This document shows positions 1-8,923 of a stretch of 64,000 nt of DNA, in pieces. The notes below the pieces were generated by a model. It saw only the letters and a list, made by a program, of their open reading frames with translations. It was not told the DNA's origin and did not search any database. A program made the translations under genes and the position numbers. Within the stretch, counting starts at the first letter, position 1. The number at the start of each line of letters is the position of its first letter. Where the stretch lies: positions 496,001 through 560,000 of the forward strand of contig NZ_FOAN01000001.1 of the NCBI RefSeq assembly GCF_900109525.1, in the 5' to 3' direction. Source of the stretch: Allobosea lupini (GTDB taxonomy: Bacteria; Pseudomonadota; Alphaproteobacteria; Rhizobiales; Beijerinckiaceae).

Positions 1-160
1 CAGCACCGGGTTCTGCGAGCCGGACGGCGGCGGCAGGACGGGGTTCTGAAAGCCCGAGGCAGGCGGCAGGCCAAGATCGCGCGTGTCCTGCGCCTTTACC
101 GGGCCGCCGGCGCAGGCCAGCAGCACAAGCGAGAGCGCGGGCACGCGCGAGCGGCGCATC
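1..160 (-). CDS. Exported proline-rich protein, N-terminal part only
   Basis: An open frame on the minus strand starts at an ATG ending at 160 and runs off the window edge after about 53 codons. The peptide starts MRRSRVPALSLVLLACAGG: two arginines, a short hydrophobic core and a lipobox-like LLAC with Cys16. It could therefore be a lipoprotein, or a signal peptidase I substrate cut after the KA before QD. The next part is rich in Pro and Ser and contains QNPVL twice, like an extracytoplasmic linker. The start lies 3 bp beyond the stop codon of the cyclophilin gene, so the two are probably cotranscribed. No domain is visible in the part present, so no function is proposed. Confidence 0.6.
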
Positions 161-163
161 GGA

Positions 164-736
164 CTACTTGGCGTCCGCCAGCAGACGCATACGGATGATC
201 TTGTCGGGGCCGCTCACCGCGCCGTTATTGGCGCTGCTGCCCTTCTTGATCTTGCGCACGGCGTCCATGCCGGAGACGACCTCGCCGAACAGGGTGTACT
301 GGCCGGTCAGCGAGCCGCAACCCTCGAAGCAGATGAAGAACTGCGAATTGGCCGAGTTCGGGCTCTGCGAACGGGCCATGCCGACCGAGCCGACCTTATA
401 GGGCGTCGGGGTGAACTCGGCCGGGATGTTCGGCAGGTCGGAACCGCCGGTGCCGTCTCCCTTCGGATCGCCGGTCTGGGCCATGAAGCCATCGATGACG
501 CGATGGAAGACGATGCCGTCATAGAAGCCACGCTTGGTCAGGGCCTTGATCTGCTCGACATGCTTGGGCGCCAGGTCCGGCCGCAGGCGGATGGTGACGC
601 GCCCATCCTTGGTGTCGAGCGCCAGGGTGTTCTGCGGATCGAGATTAGCCGGTGCCGGCGCCTGGGCGTTGGCTTGAGACTGGGCCAGGCCGAGCGAAGC
701 GGTAAGCGCCAGGGCGGCGAGCGTGGTGCGAAGCAT
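164..736 (-). CDS. ppiA: Periplasmic cyclophilin-type peptidyl-prolyl cis-trans isomerase
   Basis: A 190-residue protein that should catalyse cis-trans isomerisation of prolyl bonds during folding of exported proteins. Residues 1-25 form a signal peptide ending in ANA. The cyclophilin domain follows, with the active-site FHRVIDGFMAQ segment near 77-87 (catalytic Arg79) and the core motif NSANSQFFI near 127-135. The open frame continues 13 codons upstream, but ATG 736 was chosen because AGGAGAGG lies just upstream of it and the signal peptide then starts correctly. The next gene begins 3 bp after its stop. The family is certain; the symbol is by analogy with periplasmic PpiA. Confidence 0.9.
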   Translation of the reverse strand: MLRTTLAALALTASLGLAQSQANAQAPAPANLDPQNTLALDTKDGRVTIRLRPDLAPKHVEQIKALTKRGFYDGIVFHRVIDGFMAQTGDPKGDGTGGSDLPNIPAEFTPTPYKVGSVGMARSQSPNSANSQFFICFEGCGSLTGQYTLFGEVVSGMDAVRKIKKGSSANNGAVSGPDKIIRMRLLADAK

Positions 737-1170
737 CGAAAAACCTCTCCTGACCGCCGGAACGGCCCGGCGCATCTGACGTTGCGAGGTAGCGACATCC
801 TATGACTGGAACAAGGCGAGGAATCGCGCCAAGCGAACAATGTTGCACTGCACAAGAGCAATTTGGAATAATTTTGCAAAAAAATCGATCTCGGCCTGCC
901 TAAACAGGTGACAACATTATTGCGATGGGCTAATCACTCTGGCGCTGGGCACGCCCGACCGTTTTCAGGGCGCCGCGGACCAGGTCTCGGGAGGAACAAA
1001 CAGCCGTTCAGTATATGAGTGCGCGGGAATAATGGTGCGCCGATACTGCGGTAAAAAACAGACTTCCAAAGGCAGGGCGCAAGCCTTGCCTTTTGTTTTT
1101 CTGTTACGCAACTCTTCTGGCTTACACCCAATCAATGCCGCGGAACGTCGCTCGGCGACATTCGGTGAGC
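737..1170. other. Intergenic region upstream of the cyclophilin gene
   Basis: About 430 bp without a convincing gene. The part near 830-930 is clearly richer in A and T than the rest (runs such as GCAAAAAAATCG) and probably holds the promoter of the cyclophilin gene. The part near 1070-1170 lies downstream of the hydrolase-like gene and holds only weak inverted repeats, for example GTCGC-CGA-GCGAC on the minus strand, with no following T-run. Short open frames on both strands here have no ribosome binding site or recognisable product. Confidence 0.5.
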
Positions 1171-2271
1171 CTAAAGAGCATTGAGAAGTTCACGGATTTC
1201 CTTCAATGCCGTCTCCATGCCGTCGCCGACAGCCCTCGAATGAGCATCATCGTCATTCTTTGGATTCTGCGCCTGAATTCGACTCGTCAGCGGCCGATCA
1301 GTAAAGCCCGAGACCGAGCCGTGGATTTCCTTGTTCGCCATATTGGATGAAAAGATGCGCCGCATGCCGAAGATCGCCAACTCGCTTCGGTTGCCTACCG
1401 TCTGAAAAAAATTCTGCCGCGCCGCAGCCGAATTCGCAAAGGGCCCAAATAGCGGCGTGTTGAGCCGGCCATTGGTCTCGACGGGTGAGTTCTTCGCTTC
1501 GATGGGAAAGAAAGCGGCATCGGCCATCGCCAGATAAGCAACCGGCAAGCCGGCGAAATGCAGGCGCGCCGCAAGATCGACGGCATTGCGCCCGCCCGAA
1601 CTGGACCCCGCGATGCAGATCTTGCCGACCTCACGCCCTTCCAGTTTCTTCTGAATCAAGTTGGAATGGCGGGTCAGGAACGGTATCGAGGCGACGCCGA
1701 TCGAGGCCGTCGTGGCGCTCATACGAAATATCTTCCGCCCGGTCCGACTATAAGGGTCCGCATCGGTAATTGGAAAAGTCGCTTCGTTGTCCTCTTTCGT
1801 CTGTGAGAAAGTCTTGCCGCCATCGTAGATCACGACGATGTCGAGCGTGTTCTCGGTCTTCTCTCGCTTTTCGCGCTCGGCCTTGTCGCGCTTCAGCTTC
1901 TCGCGATCGACCACCGGCAAAACGTCGTCCAAGCTGGAGATCGTCTTCTTGCCGACGACCGGGTCGATGGCGCCCGATCCATTCAGGATTTTTCCATGGG
2001 TCTTGAACAGGCGCACCAGAGTGCTGGTCTTGTTGCCGAAGGTCTGAGAGGCGACGTCTTCCGCCTTCATCGCCGCCAGCGCGGCTGCAATGTCCGCGCC
2101 CTTCATATGCGAAGCCCAAGTGATCAAGGCGTCGTGCATCACGCCGATATGATTGCCGCGCCTCCGTTCGGGAGGGCCATGGTTTACACCGATGTGAAAA
2201 CGGTCCTCGCGCAGCGTGTCGATCAACTCGTCGTAGAACTGGAACTTCGATCTGAACGGCCTCGCCATCAT
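1171..2271 (-). CDS. Putative alpha/beta-hydrolase-fold protein of unknown function
   Basis: A 366-residue protein that I do not recognise as a named family. A hydrophobic strand KICIAG leads into GSSSG at residues 222-226, a good nucleophile-elbow GxSxG (Ser224) followed by a helix. Asp251 after a hydrophobic stretch and His344 in DDAHSRAV are plausible acid and base. The first 200 residues do not look like a hydrolase core: they hold HIGVNHGPPERRRGN and a highly charged helix, KRDKAEREKREKTE, near 128-140. There is no signal peptide or membrane segment. AAAGGTCAG precedes the ATG at 2271. The gene ends the DUF1467-RidA-mce run after a 45-bp gap, looks less GC-rich than its neighbours, and is not part of the usual synteny, so it may be acquired. 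A lipase- or esterase-like role is only a guess. Confidence 0.55.
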   Translation of the reverse strand: MMARPFRSKFQFYDELIDTLREDRFHIGVNHGPPERRRGNHIGVMHDALITWASHMKGADIAAALAAMKAEDVASQTFGNKTSTLVRLFKTHGKILNGSGAIDPVVGKKTISSLDDVLPVVDREKLKRDKAEREKREKTENTLDIVVIYDGGKTFSQTKEDNEATFPITDADPYSRTGRKIFRMSATTASIGVASIPFLTRHSNLIQKKLEGREVGKICIAGSSSGGRNAVDLAARLHFAGLPVAYLAMADAAFFPIEAKNSPVETNGRLNTPLFGPFANSAAARQNFFQTVGNRSELAIFGMRRIFSSNMANKEIHGSVSGFTDRPLTSRIQAQNPKNDDDAHSRAVGDGMETALKEIRELLNAL

Positions 2272-2316
2272 CTGACCTTTGCTGTCGGCTATCCGAAAGC
2301 AAAAGTTATCGGCGGC

Positions 2317-2547
2317 TTACAGATCGAGCATCATCCAAATGTACCAGACTCCCGCGAAAACGATCGCGGCCAAGATGCTGGTGATGAGCGCCTTCTTCAA
2401 CAGCGCAGGCGCAACCGGAGCACCAGGATCCGTGCCCTTCTGGACCTCGCCACTCTCCGCCTGGCTGCGCACGCCGAAAGGCAGCGTCACGAACAGCACC
2501 GTCCACCAGATCACGAAGTAGACCGCGAGCCCGCCGCCGATCGTCAT
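2317..2547 (-). CDS. DUF1467 family small membrane protein
   Basis: A 76-residue protein with two membrane segments, about residues 6-24 (GLAVYFVIWWTVLFVTLPFG) and 52-73, joined by a short charged, Pro-rich loop. Size, the WWTVLFVTLPFG signature and the place next to mce and rnj match the DUF1467 proteins common in Hyphomicrobiales, whose function is unknown. Its start overlaps the stop of the upstream RidA-like gene by 4 bp, so translation is probably coupled. Confidence 0.8.
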   Translation of the reverse strand: MTIGGGLAVYFVIWWTVLFVTLPFGVRSQAESGEVQKGTDPGAPVAPALLKKALITSILAAIVFAGVWYIWMMLDL

Positions 2548-2945
2548 GACGGCCTGTCCTCGTCAGCCAGGGCAATGCACGCGAACGCGACCTTGGCGTC
2601 GGTCGGCACGCCGAAGCGCGCCGTGTGCCGAGCCGGCAAGCCATTCGGGAAATGCTTCACATATTCAGCATTGCAGGCGGCATAGTCGCCGGGATCGGTG
2701 ATCAGCATCGTCATCTGCACGACGCGCTCAAGGCTGCTGCCGGCCTCGGCCAGGATGGCGGCGACATGCGCCAGCGCCTGCCGCACCTGCTCGGCCGGCG
2801 TCTCTCCCCGCACGACACCCTTCGCAGGCTCATGGGGCGCCGACTGGCCGGAGACGAAGACGAGGCCGCCGGCCCGCGTCGCGAGGCTGAAGGGGCGCGG
2901 TGAGCCGGGTTCCGGCTCGCCGAAGAAGGCGATCTCGGAGATCAT
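2544..2945 (-). CDS. RidA (YjgF/YER057c/UK114) family protein
   Basis: A 133-residue protein of the Rid superfamily, whose best-known members hydrolyse reactive 2-aminoacrylate and other enamines or imines made by PLP enzymes. Visible family features are GGLVFVSGQSA near 26-36, the helix with EQVRQALAHVAAIL near 52-65, and PARHTARFGVP near 104-114 with the substrate-binding arginine at about 106. The strand that normally reads VEIEA here reads VAFACIA, so the acidic residues of deaminating RidA proteins are missing; the activity may differ from RidA itself. It lies 3 bp after mce and overlaps the DUF1467 gene by 4 bp, so it belongs to one transcript with them. Confidence 0.85.
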   Translation of the reverse strand: MISEIAFFGEPEPGSPRPFSLATRAGGLVFVSGQSAPHEPAKGVVRGETPAEQVRQALAHVAAILAEAGSSLERVVQMTMLITDPGDYAACNAEYVKHFPNGLPARHTARFGVPTDAKVAFACIALADEDRPS

Positions 2946-2948
2946 GGC

Positions 2949-3353
2949 TCAGGCCTGCTCCAGCTCGACGAGCGTGCCGCAGAAATCCTTGGGGTGCAGG
3001 AAGAGCACAGGCTTGCCATGGGCGCCGATGCGCGGCTCGCCCGAACCGAGCACGCGCGCGCCCTGCGCTTTCAACCGGTCGCGCGCCGCGAGGATGTCGT
3101 CGACCTCGTAGCAGATGTGGTGGATGCCGCCGTCGGGATTGCGCTCGAGGAACTTGGCGATCGGCGAATCCGCGCCCATCGGCTCCAGCAGCTCGACCTT
3201 GGTGTTCGGCAGTTCCACGAACACGACGGTGACGCCATGCTCCGGCTGCGGCAGTGGCTGCGAGACGCGGGCGCCGAGCGTGTCGCGATAGAGCGCGGTC
3301 GAGGCGGCGAGGTCCTTCACGGCGATGGCGACGTGGTTGAGGCGTCCGATCAT
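2949..3353 (-). CDS. mce: Methylmalonyl-CoA epimerase
   Basis: A 134-residue glyoxalase/VOC-fold protein that should interconvert (2R)- and (2S)-methylmalonyl-CoA, the step between propionyl-CoA carboxylase and methylmalonyl-CoA mutase. The protein shows the two VOC halves: NHVAIAV with His7 at the start, VELLEPMG near 53-60, GGIHHICYEV near 85-94 and LFLHPKDFCGTLVELEQ at the C-terminus, where the metal-ligand Glu is expected. Length is typical for bacterial epimerases. It lies 48 bp downstream of rnj and 3 bp before the RidA-like gene; the rnj-mce pair is conserved in Hyphomicrobiales. Confidence 0.93.
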   Translation of the reverse strand: MIGRLNHVAIAVKDLAASTALYRDTLGARVSQPLPQPEHGVTVVFVELPNTKVELLEPMGADSPIAKFLERNPDGGIHHICYEVDDILAARDRLKAQGARVLGSGEPRIGAHGKPVLFLHPKDFCGTLVELEQA

Positions 3354-3401
3354 GCAAAGACTCCGTTCAGGCGCGGCGTTCAGCGGGCGATATGCCCGAT
3401 C

Positions 3402-5087
3402 CTACACCGTGATCACCAGTGCGTTCACCAGCGGCTTCTTGCCCCACTCCTCGTTGACCGCGGCGCGCACGCCGCGCTCGAGCGCGCTGCGCACGGCCTC
3501 GGGATCGCGGCGCTTGCCCTTGGGCAGGCCCTCGATCAGGTCCTCGACAGCGTCGGCGACGATATCGTCGAAGGGCGTGCCGTCCTTGGCGGCAAGCGGC
3601 AGGCCGATCAGTGCGACCTCCGGATCGCCGGCAAGTTCGCCCTTCTCATCCAGGGCCACCGCGATCGAGATGACGCCGGCGAAGGACAGCTTGCGGCGCT
3701 CGGGAATCGTGCGGTCGAGCGCGCCGATCAGGAGCTCGCCATCCTGATAGAGCCGGCCATGCTGGACCTCGGTGAGCTTGCGGGCCCCGTCCTCGGCGAT
3801 CACAACGACATCGCCATTGCCTGCGCGCAGCACATGCTTGACGCCGAGGCTGCGGGCGAAGGTGGCGTGTTCGGTCAGGTGCTGATCCTCGCCATGGGCT
3901 GGAATCGCGATCTTTGGCTTGAGCCAGCCATAGAGCCGCGCCAGCTCCTCGCGCCGCGGATGGCCGGAGACGTGCACGAGATGGGTGCGGTCGGTGATGA
4001 TCTCGATATTGTCTCGCGCCAGCCGATTGAGGATGGCGCCGACGGCCTTCTCATTGCCGGGGATGGTGCGCGAGGAGAAGATCACCCGGTCGCCCGGCGA
4101 GAGCGCGATCTCGGGATGGTCGTCGGCAGCAATCCGCGAAAGCGCCGCGCGCGGCTCGCCCTGGCTGCCGGTCACGAGTGCCACGACCCGGTCGCGCGGC
4201 AGATAGCCATAGGTCTCGACCCCGCGGAAAGCGGGAATGCCGTCGAGGAAGCCGCATTCGCGGGCGACGTCGATGACGCGGTCCATGGCGCGGCCGACAA
4301 CGACGACCTCGCGCTGATTGGCCATCGCAGCCTCGGCGACGGCGCGCAGACGCGCCACATTCGAGGCGAAGGTGGTGACGGCGACGCGGTTCGGGGCAGA
4401 GGCGACCAGCTCCTTCAGCTTGGCGGCGACATCCGCCTCGCTTGGGCTGATGCCGTCGCGCAGGACATTGGTGGAGTCGCAGACCAGTGCCAGCACGCCT
4501 TCCTCGCCGAGCTCGCGCAGGCGGGCCTCGTCGGTCGGCAGGCCGACGCGCGGGGTCGGGTCGATCTTCCAGTCGCCGGTATGGACGACGAGGCCGGCCG
4601 GGGTGCGGATCGCGAGCGCGTTCGATTCCGGGATCGAATGCGCGACCGGCACGAATTCGATGTCGAACGGGCCGAGCGTAAAGCGTCCCCCTTGGGCGAC
4701 GATGTTCATCTCGACCTTGGGCGCGCCCGGCTCGGAGAGGCGCCGCGTCGCCAGCAGGCCGGCGGCAAAACGCGTGCACCAGACCGGCACGCGCAGTGAG
4801 GGCCAGAGCGCGGCGAGCGCACCGATATGGTCCTCATGGGCGTGGGTGATGACGATGCCGAGCAGGTTGGCCCGATCCTGGATGATGTAGCTGAGGTCGG
4901 GCAGGACAATGTCGACGCCCGGCGCCTCCGGCCCGGCGAAGGAGAGCCCGCAATCGACCAGGATCCATTTGCGCTTCTTTTCCGGCCCGAAGCCGTAGAG
5001 CGCGGCATTCATGCCGATCTCACCGAGGCCACCGAGCGGAACGAAGACGAGCTGGTCGCTGGAACGGGTCACTGGCAATCCTGACAT
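3402..5087 (-). CDS. rnj: Ribonuclease J
   Basis: A 561-residue metallo-beta-lactamase/beta-CASP nuclease, a cytoplasmic enzyme that acts as 5'-to-3' exonuclease and endonuclease in RNA maturation and decay. The zinc-binding HxHxDH motif is HAHEDH at residues 82-87, followed by the metal-site strand VVHTGDWKID near 168. Later beta-CASP motifs include VTGSQGEPRAAL, HVSGHPRREE and IPAHGE. The start ATG at 5087 precedes the conserved strand QLVFVPLGGLGEIG. The gene lies between birA and mce, the usual order in Hyphomicrobiales, 91 bp after birA. Confidence 0.95.
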   Translation of the reverse strand: MSGLPVTRSSDQLVFVPLGGLGEIGMNAALYGFGPEKKRKWILVDCGLSFAGPEAPGVDIVLPDLSYIIQDRANLLGIVITHAHEDHIGALAALWPSLRVPVWCTRFAAGLLATRRLSEPGAPKVEMNIVAQGGRFTLGPFDIEFVPVAHSIPESNALAIRTPAGLVVHTGDWKIDPTPRVGLPTDEARLRELGEEGVLALVCDSTNVLRDGISPSEADVAAKLKELVASAPNRVAVTTFASNVARLRAVAEAAMANQREVVVVGRAMDRVIDVARECGFLDGIPAFRGVETYGYLPRDRVVALVTGSQGEPRAALSRIAADDHPEIALSPGDRVIFSSRTIPGNEKAVGAILNRLARDNIEIITDRTHLVHVSGHPRREELARLYGWLKPKIAIPAHGEDQHLTEHATFARSLGVKHVLRAGNGDVVVIAEDGARKLTEVQHGRLYQDGELLIGALDRTIPERRKLSFAGVISIAVALDEKGELAGDPEVALIGLPLAAKDGTPFDDIVADAVEDLIEGLPKGKRRDPEAVRSALERGVRAAVNEEWGKKPLVNALVITV

Positions 5088-5178
5088 TCTATGCTGAAGC
5101 TGGCGAAGCGGCCGGCGGCAGGCCTAGCATGCTCTCTGGCGCGCCTCCATAGCGGCAGGAGCAGGCGGAAGCGTTACC

Positions 5179-5958
5179 TCAACCTGCCGGTGTGCCAGAA
5201 GTGGGCATCGAGCCGAAATAGAGATCGCCGGCATCGATCAGCCGCCGGCCGGCTTCGGTTTCGAGTTCGAGCCGCCCGGAGGCGTCGAGGCCGAGGAAGC
5301 GGCCCGAGACCGGCCCCTCCGGCAGGCGCATGGTGATGGTCTCGCCGAGATAGGCGGCGCGCTCCAGCCAGGCGGCTCGGGTCGGGCCGAAACCGCCCGG
5401 CGGCGACCAGGCCGAGAAGCGCTGGTGCCAGGCATCCGACAAGGCTGCCAGCAGACGCTCTACGGTCACGTCCGCTGCATGCGCCAAAAGGTGGGCGGCG
5501 GGGTAAGGCGTGCCCTCCGGTGCAGAGGCCACGTTGACCCCGATACCGATGACGACGTTGAAGCGCCCTGCCCGGCTCTCGCCCTCGAGCAACAGGCCCG
5601 AGGTCTTGGCCCCGCCGATCAGCAGGTCGTTCGGCCATTTCAGGGCAAGCGCCGGATGGGACAGGCCGGTCACGGCTGCAGCCGCATCGTGCAAGGCAAG
5701 GCCCGCAACGAAGCCGAGCTGCGGCGCCAGCGCCGGCTCGCAGGGAGTGACCAGCAGCAAGCTGGCATAGAGATTGCCGGGCGGCGAACCCCAATGCCGG
5801 CCATGCCGGCCGCGCCCGGCATTCTGGCCTTTCGCGACAATCCAGAGTCGTCCAGGATCGCCCTCGCGCAGCGCATGGCGCGCCTCCTCCATGGTGGAGG
5901 AGACCTCGTCGCGGACGATCAGGCGATAGCCGGCGGCGCGAGCGCCTTCGCCGAGCAC
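5179..5958 (-). CDS. birA: Biotin--[acetyl-CoA-carboxylase] ligase
   Basis: A 259-residue cytoplasmic enzyme that activates biotin with ATP and attaches it to the biotin carrier protein of acetyl-CoA carboxylase and related carboxylases. The biotinyl-AMP loop is GRGRHGR at 48-54, followed by GSPPGNLYASLLL; KWPNDLL near 108-114 carries the substrate-contacting lysine. There is no N-terminal helix-turn-helix, so this is the monofunctional type that does not repress biotin genes. Its start is 8 bp after nuoN, so it is likely the last part of the nuo transcript or driven from within it; the nuoN-birA-rnj order is typical of the order. Confidence 0.93.
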   Translation of the reverse strand: MLGEGARAAGYRLIVRDEVSSTMEEARHALREGDPGRLWIVAKGQNAGRGRHGRHWGSPPGNLYASLLLVTPCEPALAPQLGFVAGLALHDAAAAVTGLSHPALALKWPNDLLIGGAKTSGLLLEGESRAGRFNVVIGIGVNVASAPEGTPYPAAHLLAHAADVTVERLLAALSDAWHQRFSAWSPPGGFGPTRAAWLERAAYLGETITMRLPEGPVSGRFLGLDASGRLELETEAGRRLIDAGDLYFGSMPTSGTPAG

Positions 5959-5966
5959 TTAGGCGC

Positions 5967-7397
5967 TCAGAACAGCGACTTCGCCGCCGCGGCAGCGGAG
6001 TCGAACAGCGGCGCCGGCAGGAAGGACAGCACCAGCACGAACAGCGCCGAGATCAGCAAGACGCCGCGCACGCCGGCGTCGCCCTTGTCGAAGGCCGGCT
6101 TGGCGTCGTCGAAATAGATCACCTTGACGATGCGCAGATAGTAGTAGGCGCCGACGACGCTGGTGATCACGCCGACCACGGCGAGCACATAGAGCTTGGC
6201 CTCGATCGCGGCGAGGAAGACGTACCACTTCGCCCAGAAGCCGGCGAGCGGCGGGATGCCGGCGAGCGAGAACATCATCATCGACATCGCGAAGGCCATC
6301 CAGCCATTGTTGCGGGACAGGCCGGCGAGCTCGCCGATATCCTCGACCGGCTTGCCATTGCGGTTCATCATCAGGACGCAGGCGAAGGCGGCGAGCGTGG
6401 TGGCGAGATAGATCGCCATATAGGTCATCACGCCCTGGACGCCGGCCGGCGTGCCGGCGGCGAGGCCGACGAGCGCGTAACCCATGTTCGCGATCGAGGA
6501 ATAGGCGAGCAGTCGCTTGATATTGGTCTGGCCGATCGCGGCGAAGGCGCCGAGCGCCATCGAGGCGATCGCCATGAAGACGATGATCTGCTGCCAGTCA
6601 TGCAGCGCGCCCGGGAAAGCTCCGACGAAGATGCGCACGGTCATCGCCATCGCCGCCATCTTCGGCGCAGAGGCGAAGAAGGCGGCGACCGGGGTCGGGG
6701 CGCCCTCATAGACGTCCGGCGTCCACATATGGAACGGCACGGCCGAGATCTTGAAAGCGACGCCGGCGGCGACGAAGACAAGGCCGATAATCAGGCCGAT
6801 GCCGGGATGGCCGCCCTTCACCGCTTCGGCGATGCCGGCATAGCTCACTGTGCCGGTGAAGCCGTAGACCATGGACGAGCCGTAGAGCAGCATGCCCGAG
6901 GAGAGCGCGCCGAGGACGAAATACTTCAGGCCAGCCTCGGTCGAGCGCGGATTATCGCGATCGAAGGCGGCGACGACATAGAGCGCGAGCGACTGCAGCT
7001 CCAGGCCGACATAGAGGCCGATCAGGTCGCTGGCCGAGATCATCATCATCATGCCGATGGTGGCGAGGACGACGAGGATCGGGAACTCGAAGCGCATGGC
7101 GCCGTCGCGGCGCAGGAAATCGGCCGAGAGCACGATCGCGGCCGCGGCGCCGATCAGCGTCAGCACCTTCATGAAGCGGCCGAAGCCGTCGGCGATGAAG
7201 GCGCCGTTGAAGGTGACGACCTTGCCCTCGCCGCGCAGGACGAGCACCAGCGCCAGCGCGAAAAGCGCGAGCGCCGCGATCTCGAGCGTGCGCGTCGAGC
7301 GCTCGCCCTGGATCGCGCCGTAAAGCACCATGGCGATGGCGCCCAGCGCCATGACGATTTCCGGGAGCGCCGGACCGAAAGCGGGCAAGGTGGTCAT
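5967..7397 (-). CDS. nuoN: NADH-quinone oxidoreductase subunit N
   Basis: A 476-residue antiporter-like membrane subunit of complex I, one of three Mrp-type proton-translocating subunits. About 14 hydrophobic segments can be followed. Conserved features include GLELQSLALYVVAAF, the KYFVLGALSSGMLLYG segment, FKISAVPFHMWTPDVYEGAP and the buried lysine in NIKRLLAYSSIANMGY. A longer open frame exists upstream, but ATG 7397 is used because it begins the family N-terminus MTTLPAFGPALPEI and lies 10 bp after nuoM; the extra upstream peptide is arginine-rich and comes from the end of nuoM in another frame. Last nuo gene of the operon. Confidence 0.96.
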   Translation of the reverse strand: MTTLPAFGPALPEIVMALGAIAMVLYGAIQGERSTRTLEIAALALFALALVLVLRGEGKVVTFNGAFIADGFGRFMKVLTLIGAAAAIVLSADFLRRDGAMRFEFPILVVLATIGMMMMISASDLIGLYVGLELQSLALYVVAAFDRDNPRSTEAGLKYFVLGALSSGMLLYGSSMVYGFTGTVSYAGIAEAVKGGHPGIGLIIGLVFVAAGVAFKISAVPFHMWTPDVYEGAPTPVAAFFASAPKMAAMAMTVRIFVGAFPGALHDWQQIIVFMAIASMALGAFAAIGQTNIKRLLAYSSIANMGYALVGLAAGTPAGVQGVMTYMAIYLATTLAAFACVLMMNRNGKPVEDIGELAGLSRNNGWMAFAMSMMMFSLAGIPPLAGFWAKWYVFLAAIEAKLYVLAVVGVITSVVGAYYYLRIVKVIYFDDAKPAFDKGDAGVRGVLLISALFVLVLSFLPAPLFDSAAAAAKSLF

Positions 7398-7407
7398 CGG
7401 AGCAGCC

Positions 7408-8922
7408 TTACTGGACTGCCAGCATCGCCGTCTTCGCGGCGGTGATGGCGGCCTGATAGTTCTTGATGAGGGCTTCGGTCGGCGCCGCGAAGGCGTCGAG
7501 GATCGTGCCGGGCGCAATGCCGTACCAGATCGTCAGCAGGACGAGCGGCACGAAGATCGCGATCTCGCGGGCGTTGAGGTCGGTGATGTCCTTGAGCTCG
7601 GGCTTGGTGAGTTCGCCGAAGACGACGCGCCGATAGAGCCAGAGCGCATAGCCCGCCGACAGGATCACGCCGGTGGTCGCCAGGAACGCCACCCAGGGAT
7701 TGGCCTTGAAGGCGCCCATCAGGGTCAGGAACTCGCCGACGAAGCCCGCCGTACCGGGCAGGCCGACATTGGCCATGGTGAAGATCATGAACACTACCGC
7801 ATAGAGCGGCATCCGGTTGACCAGGCCGCCATAGGCGGCGATCTCGCGGGTGTGCATGCGGTCGTAGATCACGCCGACGCAGAGGAAGAGCGCGCCCGAG
7901 ACCAGGCCGTGGCTGACCATCTGGAACATCGCGCCCTGGATGCCCTGCGGCGTCAGGGTGAACAGGCCCATGGTGACGAAGCCCATATGCGCCACCGAGG
8001 AGTACGCGATCAGCTTCTTGATGTCCTCCTGCATCAGCGCCACCAGCGAGGTGTAGATGATGGCGATGACGGAGAGCGCGAAGACCAGCGGCGCGAACAT
8101 CGCCGAGGCGTCCGGGAACATCGGGATCGAGAAGCGGATGAAGCCGTAGCCACCCATCTTCAGCAGGATCGCCGCCAGGATGACGGAGCCGGCCGTCGGC
8201 GCCTCGACGTGCGCGTCGGGCAGCCAGGTATGGACCGGCCACATCGGCATCTTCACCGCGAAGGAGGCGAAGAAGGCGAGCCAGAGCCAGGGCTGCATCT
8301 GGACCGGGAACTTGTGGGCCAGCAGCGTCGGAATGTCGGTCGTGCCGGCGTTCCAGTACATCGCCATGATGGCGAGCAACATCAGCACCGAGCCGAGCAG
8401 CGTGTAGAGGAAGAACTTGTAGCTGGCGTAGACCCGGCGCTTGCCGCCCCAGATGCCGATGATCAGGAACATCGGGATCAGGCCCGCCTCGAACAGCAGG
8501 TAGAACAGCACGAGGTCGAGTGCGACGAAGACGCCGATCATCAGCGTCTCGAGGATCAGGAACGCGACCATGTATTCGCGCACCCGCTTCTCGACCGAGG
8601 TCCAGGACGCCAGGATGCAGAATGGCATCAGGAAGGCGGTAAGGACCACGAAGGGGAAGGAGAAGCCGTCGACGCCGAGCTTGAACTTGATGATGTCGGA
8701 GACCCAGGCATGGCTCTCGACCATCTGGAAGCCTGGATTGGCCGAGTCGAAGCGGCCCCAGGCGACCAGCGCCAGGATGAACGTTCCCGTCGTGAAGAAC
8801 AGTGCCGCCCAACGGGCGTTCGAATTGACCGAAGCCTCGTCGCCGCGCAGCGCCAGGATGAAGGCGGCGCCGACCAGCGGCAGGACCAGGAGACCGGTGA
8901 GGATACCGAAGCCGAACATCAT
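7408..8922 (-). CDS. nuoM: NADH-quinone oxidoreductase subunit M
   Basis: A 504-residue antiporter-like membrane subunit of complex I. Typical motifs are [21 protein letters not shown] near 136, with the key membrane glutamate, [21 protein letters not shown] with the channel lysine region, and [17 protein letters not shown]. Fourteen membrane segments are expected. It starts one base beyond the nuoL stop codon, so its ribosome binding site lies inside the end of nuoL and translation is probably coupled; nuoN follows after 10 bp. Confidence 0.96.
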   Translation of the reverse strand: MMFGFGILTGLLVLPLVGAAFILALRGDEASVNSNARWAALFFTTGTFILALVAWGRFDSANPGFQMVESHAWVSDIIKFKLGVDGFSFPFVVLTAFLMPFCILASWTSVEKRVREYMVAFLILETLMIGVFVALDLVLFYLLFEAGLIPMFLIIGIWGGKRRVYASYKFFLYTLLGSVLMLLAIMAMYWNAGTTDIPTLLAHKFPVQMQPWLWLAFFASFAVKMPMWPVHTWLPDAHVEAPTAGSVILAAILLKMGGYGFIRFSIPMFPDASAMFAPLVFALSVIAIIYTSLVALMQEDIKKLIAYSSVAHMGFVTMGLFTLTPQGIQGAMFQMVSHGLVSGALFLCVGVIYDRMHTREIAAYGGLVNRMPLYAVVFMIFTMANVGLPGTAGFVGEFLTLMGAFKANPWVAFLATTGVILSAGYALWLYRRVVFGELTKPELKDITDLNAREIAIFVPLVLLTIWYGIAPGTILDAFAAPTEALIKNYQAAITAAKTAMLAVQ

Positions 8923-8923
8923 C

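Noticed and set aside
934..1350. Small genes between the cyclophilin and the hydrolase-like gene
   Set aside because: No ribosome binding sites, no family features, and overlap with the end of the hydrolase-like gene on the other strand.
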